Part shown: one piece after another, positions 63,353 through 64,000 of the stretch
Position numbering within the stretch: position 1 is the first letter of the stretch
Layout: every line of letters starts with the position of its first letter
Source of the DNA: UBA4742 sp963785815
GTDB lineage: Bacteria > Actinomycetota > Acidimicrobiia > Acidimicrobiales > Acidimicrobilacustridaceae
Direction of reading: 5' to 3'
Length of the DNA: 64,000 nt
Assembly (NCBI GenBank): GCA_963785815.1
Contig: CAWAWN010000002.1
Span: forward strand, 124,001 to 188,000
Program-made: the position numbers and the translations under genes
Notes under the pieces: model-generated
Databases searched by the model: none
What the model saw: the letters and a program-made list of their open reading frames with translations, nothing else
Told to the model about the DNA's origin: nothing

Positions 63353-64000
63353 TCAGGAGAAGCGGTCGAGCAGGCTGGCCTCGGCGAGGCGGGACAAGCC
63401 CTCCTTGATGGCCCGGGCCCGACTCTCGCCCACGCCCTCCACGTCGTCGAGGTCGTCGATGGTTGCCCGCATGATCTTGGAAAGGGTGCCGAAGTGGTCG
63501 ACGATGCGGTCGATCACCTGCTCGGGGATGCGCGGGATGCGCGACAGCAACCGGTAGCCACGCGGCTCCAGACCCAGGTCGAGGTCGTCGGTGCCCTCGG
63601 GCAGGTGCAGCACCTCGCCCACGGTGCGCAGGTCGACCAGGGCCTCGGTGTCGAGGCGGGCCAGGGCGTCCATGGCGTCGCCGAGGGTCCAGGCGGCGTC
63701 GGCGGTGAAGTAGTCGCGCACCACCGCCCGACGCTCGTCGGCGGTGGTGCCCAGCACCTCCTCGAGCTGGAGGCGCACCAGGCGTCCGTCGGTGCCGAGC
63801 TCGACCACGTACTCGTCGATCTCCTCGGCGATGCGCAACACCATCTCGGTGCGCTGCAGCAGCACCAGCACGTCGCGCAGGGACACGAAGTCCTCGACCT
63901 CGAGGGCCGACAGGTTGGCCGACACCTCTTCGAGCCGGGCCCGGTAGCGCTCCAAGGTCTGGAGGGCCTGGTTCGACCGGTTCAACAGCCGCGGGATGTT
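63353..64000 (-). CDS. disA: diadenylate cyclase DisA, C-terminal part (runs off the right edge)
   Basis: About 215 residues are visible; the N-terminal diadenylate cyclase (DAC) domain lies beyond the window. The part seen is the helical spine (ALQTLERYRARLEEVSANLSALEVEDFVSLRDVLVLLQRTEMVLRIAEEIDEYVVELGTDGRLVRLQLEEVL) and the C-terminal DNA-binding helix-hairpin-helix domain (IPEQVIDRIVDHFGTLSKIMRATIDDLDDVEGVGESRARAIKEGLSRL). DisA makes c-di-AMP and senses branched DNA. It is close to carD, as in other Actinobacteria. Confidence 0.92.
   Translation of the reverse strand, partial: NIPRLLNRSNQALQTLERYRARLEEVSANLSALEVEDFVSLRDVLVLLQRTEMVLRIAEEIDEYVVELGTDGRLVRLQLEEVLGTTADERRAVVRDYFTADAAWTLGDAMDALARLDTEALVDLRTVGEVLHLPEGTDDLDLGLEPRGYRLLSRIPRIPEQVIDRIVDHFGTLSKIMRATIDDLDDVEGVGESRARAIKEGLSRLAEASLLDRFS

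Noticed and set aside
1..64000. CRISPR array, prophage or insertion sequence
   Set aside because: No regularly spaced identical repeats of 28-37 bp with unique spacers, no cas, integrase or transposase genes were seen.

Overview
The window is about 70% GC with dense, often 4-nt-overlapping genes and strongly G/C-ending codons. Several families point to an actinobacterium: actinobacterial-type HemQ, CarD, a CysO-like sulfur carrier, GpgS, DUF2630, DUF3263 with a LytR_C protein, a GlnB-GlnD pair and F420-type LLM oxidoreductases. Acidimicrobiia is my best guess for the class, but that is inference. No rRNA, phage, IS element or CRISPR array is visible; there is one tRNA (Thr, TGT).

Layout. 0-2 kb: two secreted proteins, one PstS-like. 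2-4.9 kb: an arsenic-resistance locus (ArsR-ArsC fusion, aquaglyceroporin, frameshifted ArsC, ArsR, ArsI) with two copies of an 18-bp operator. 4.9-9.6 kb: phosphate operon pstC-pstA-pstB-pstS behind a multi-unit PHO box. 9.7-16.7 kb: TesB thioesterase, SDR pseudogene, and PAP2, GT4, PIG-L deacetylase and flippase-like proteins that could form a glycolipid module, then a large secreted protein. 16.9-22.3 kb: DrrAB-type exporter, alpha/beta hydrolase, VapBC, an ECF sigma factor with a membrane partner. 22.4-29.6 kb: small catabolic or accessory enzymes, TetR, two gene remnants, a Cys-rich protein under a CsoR-like palindrome. 29.7-37.3 kb: PAC2 protein, then an amidase/Nudix/glnD/glnB/disulfide-reductase cluster. 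37.4-42.7 kb: LarE, HemQ, FdhD, GroEL with a CIRCE element. 42.8-52.5 kb: FAD enzyme, CysO-like protein, sulfatase, then glucosylglycerate and trehalose synthesis (gpgS, glycerate kinase, otsA, otsB). 52.6-58.3 kb: tRNA-Thr, TetR/methyltransferase pair, small DUF proteins, orphan molybdenum hydroxylase large subunit. 58.3-64 kb: carD-ispD-ispF-rlmB-lipoprotein operon, Crp/Fnr regulator, dienelactone hydrolase, and the 3' part of disA.

Three window-wide signals stand out. (1) About eighteen genes have a -10-like hexamer (TANNNT or CANNAT/CANGAT) 6-8 nt before the start codon, most without a Shine-Dalgarno sequence, which is the arrangement of leaderless transcripts. (2) A ~44-bp imperfectly palindromic repeat occurs four times, always intergenic and in the same orientation. 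(3) Five otherwise good genes (arsC, pstB, a GT4, an ECF sigma factor, a HAD hydrolase) carry apparent frameshifts, at least four of them single-base and in G/C-rich tracts, which look more like consensus errors than decay.
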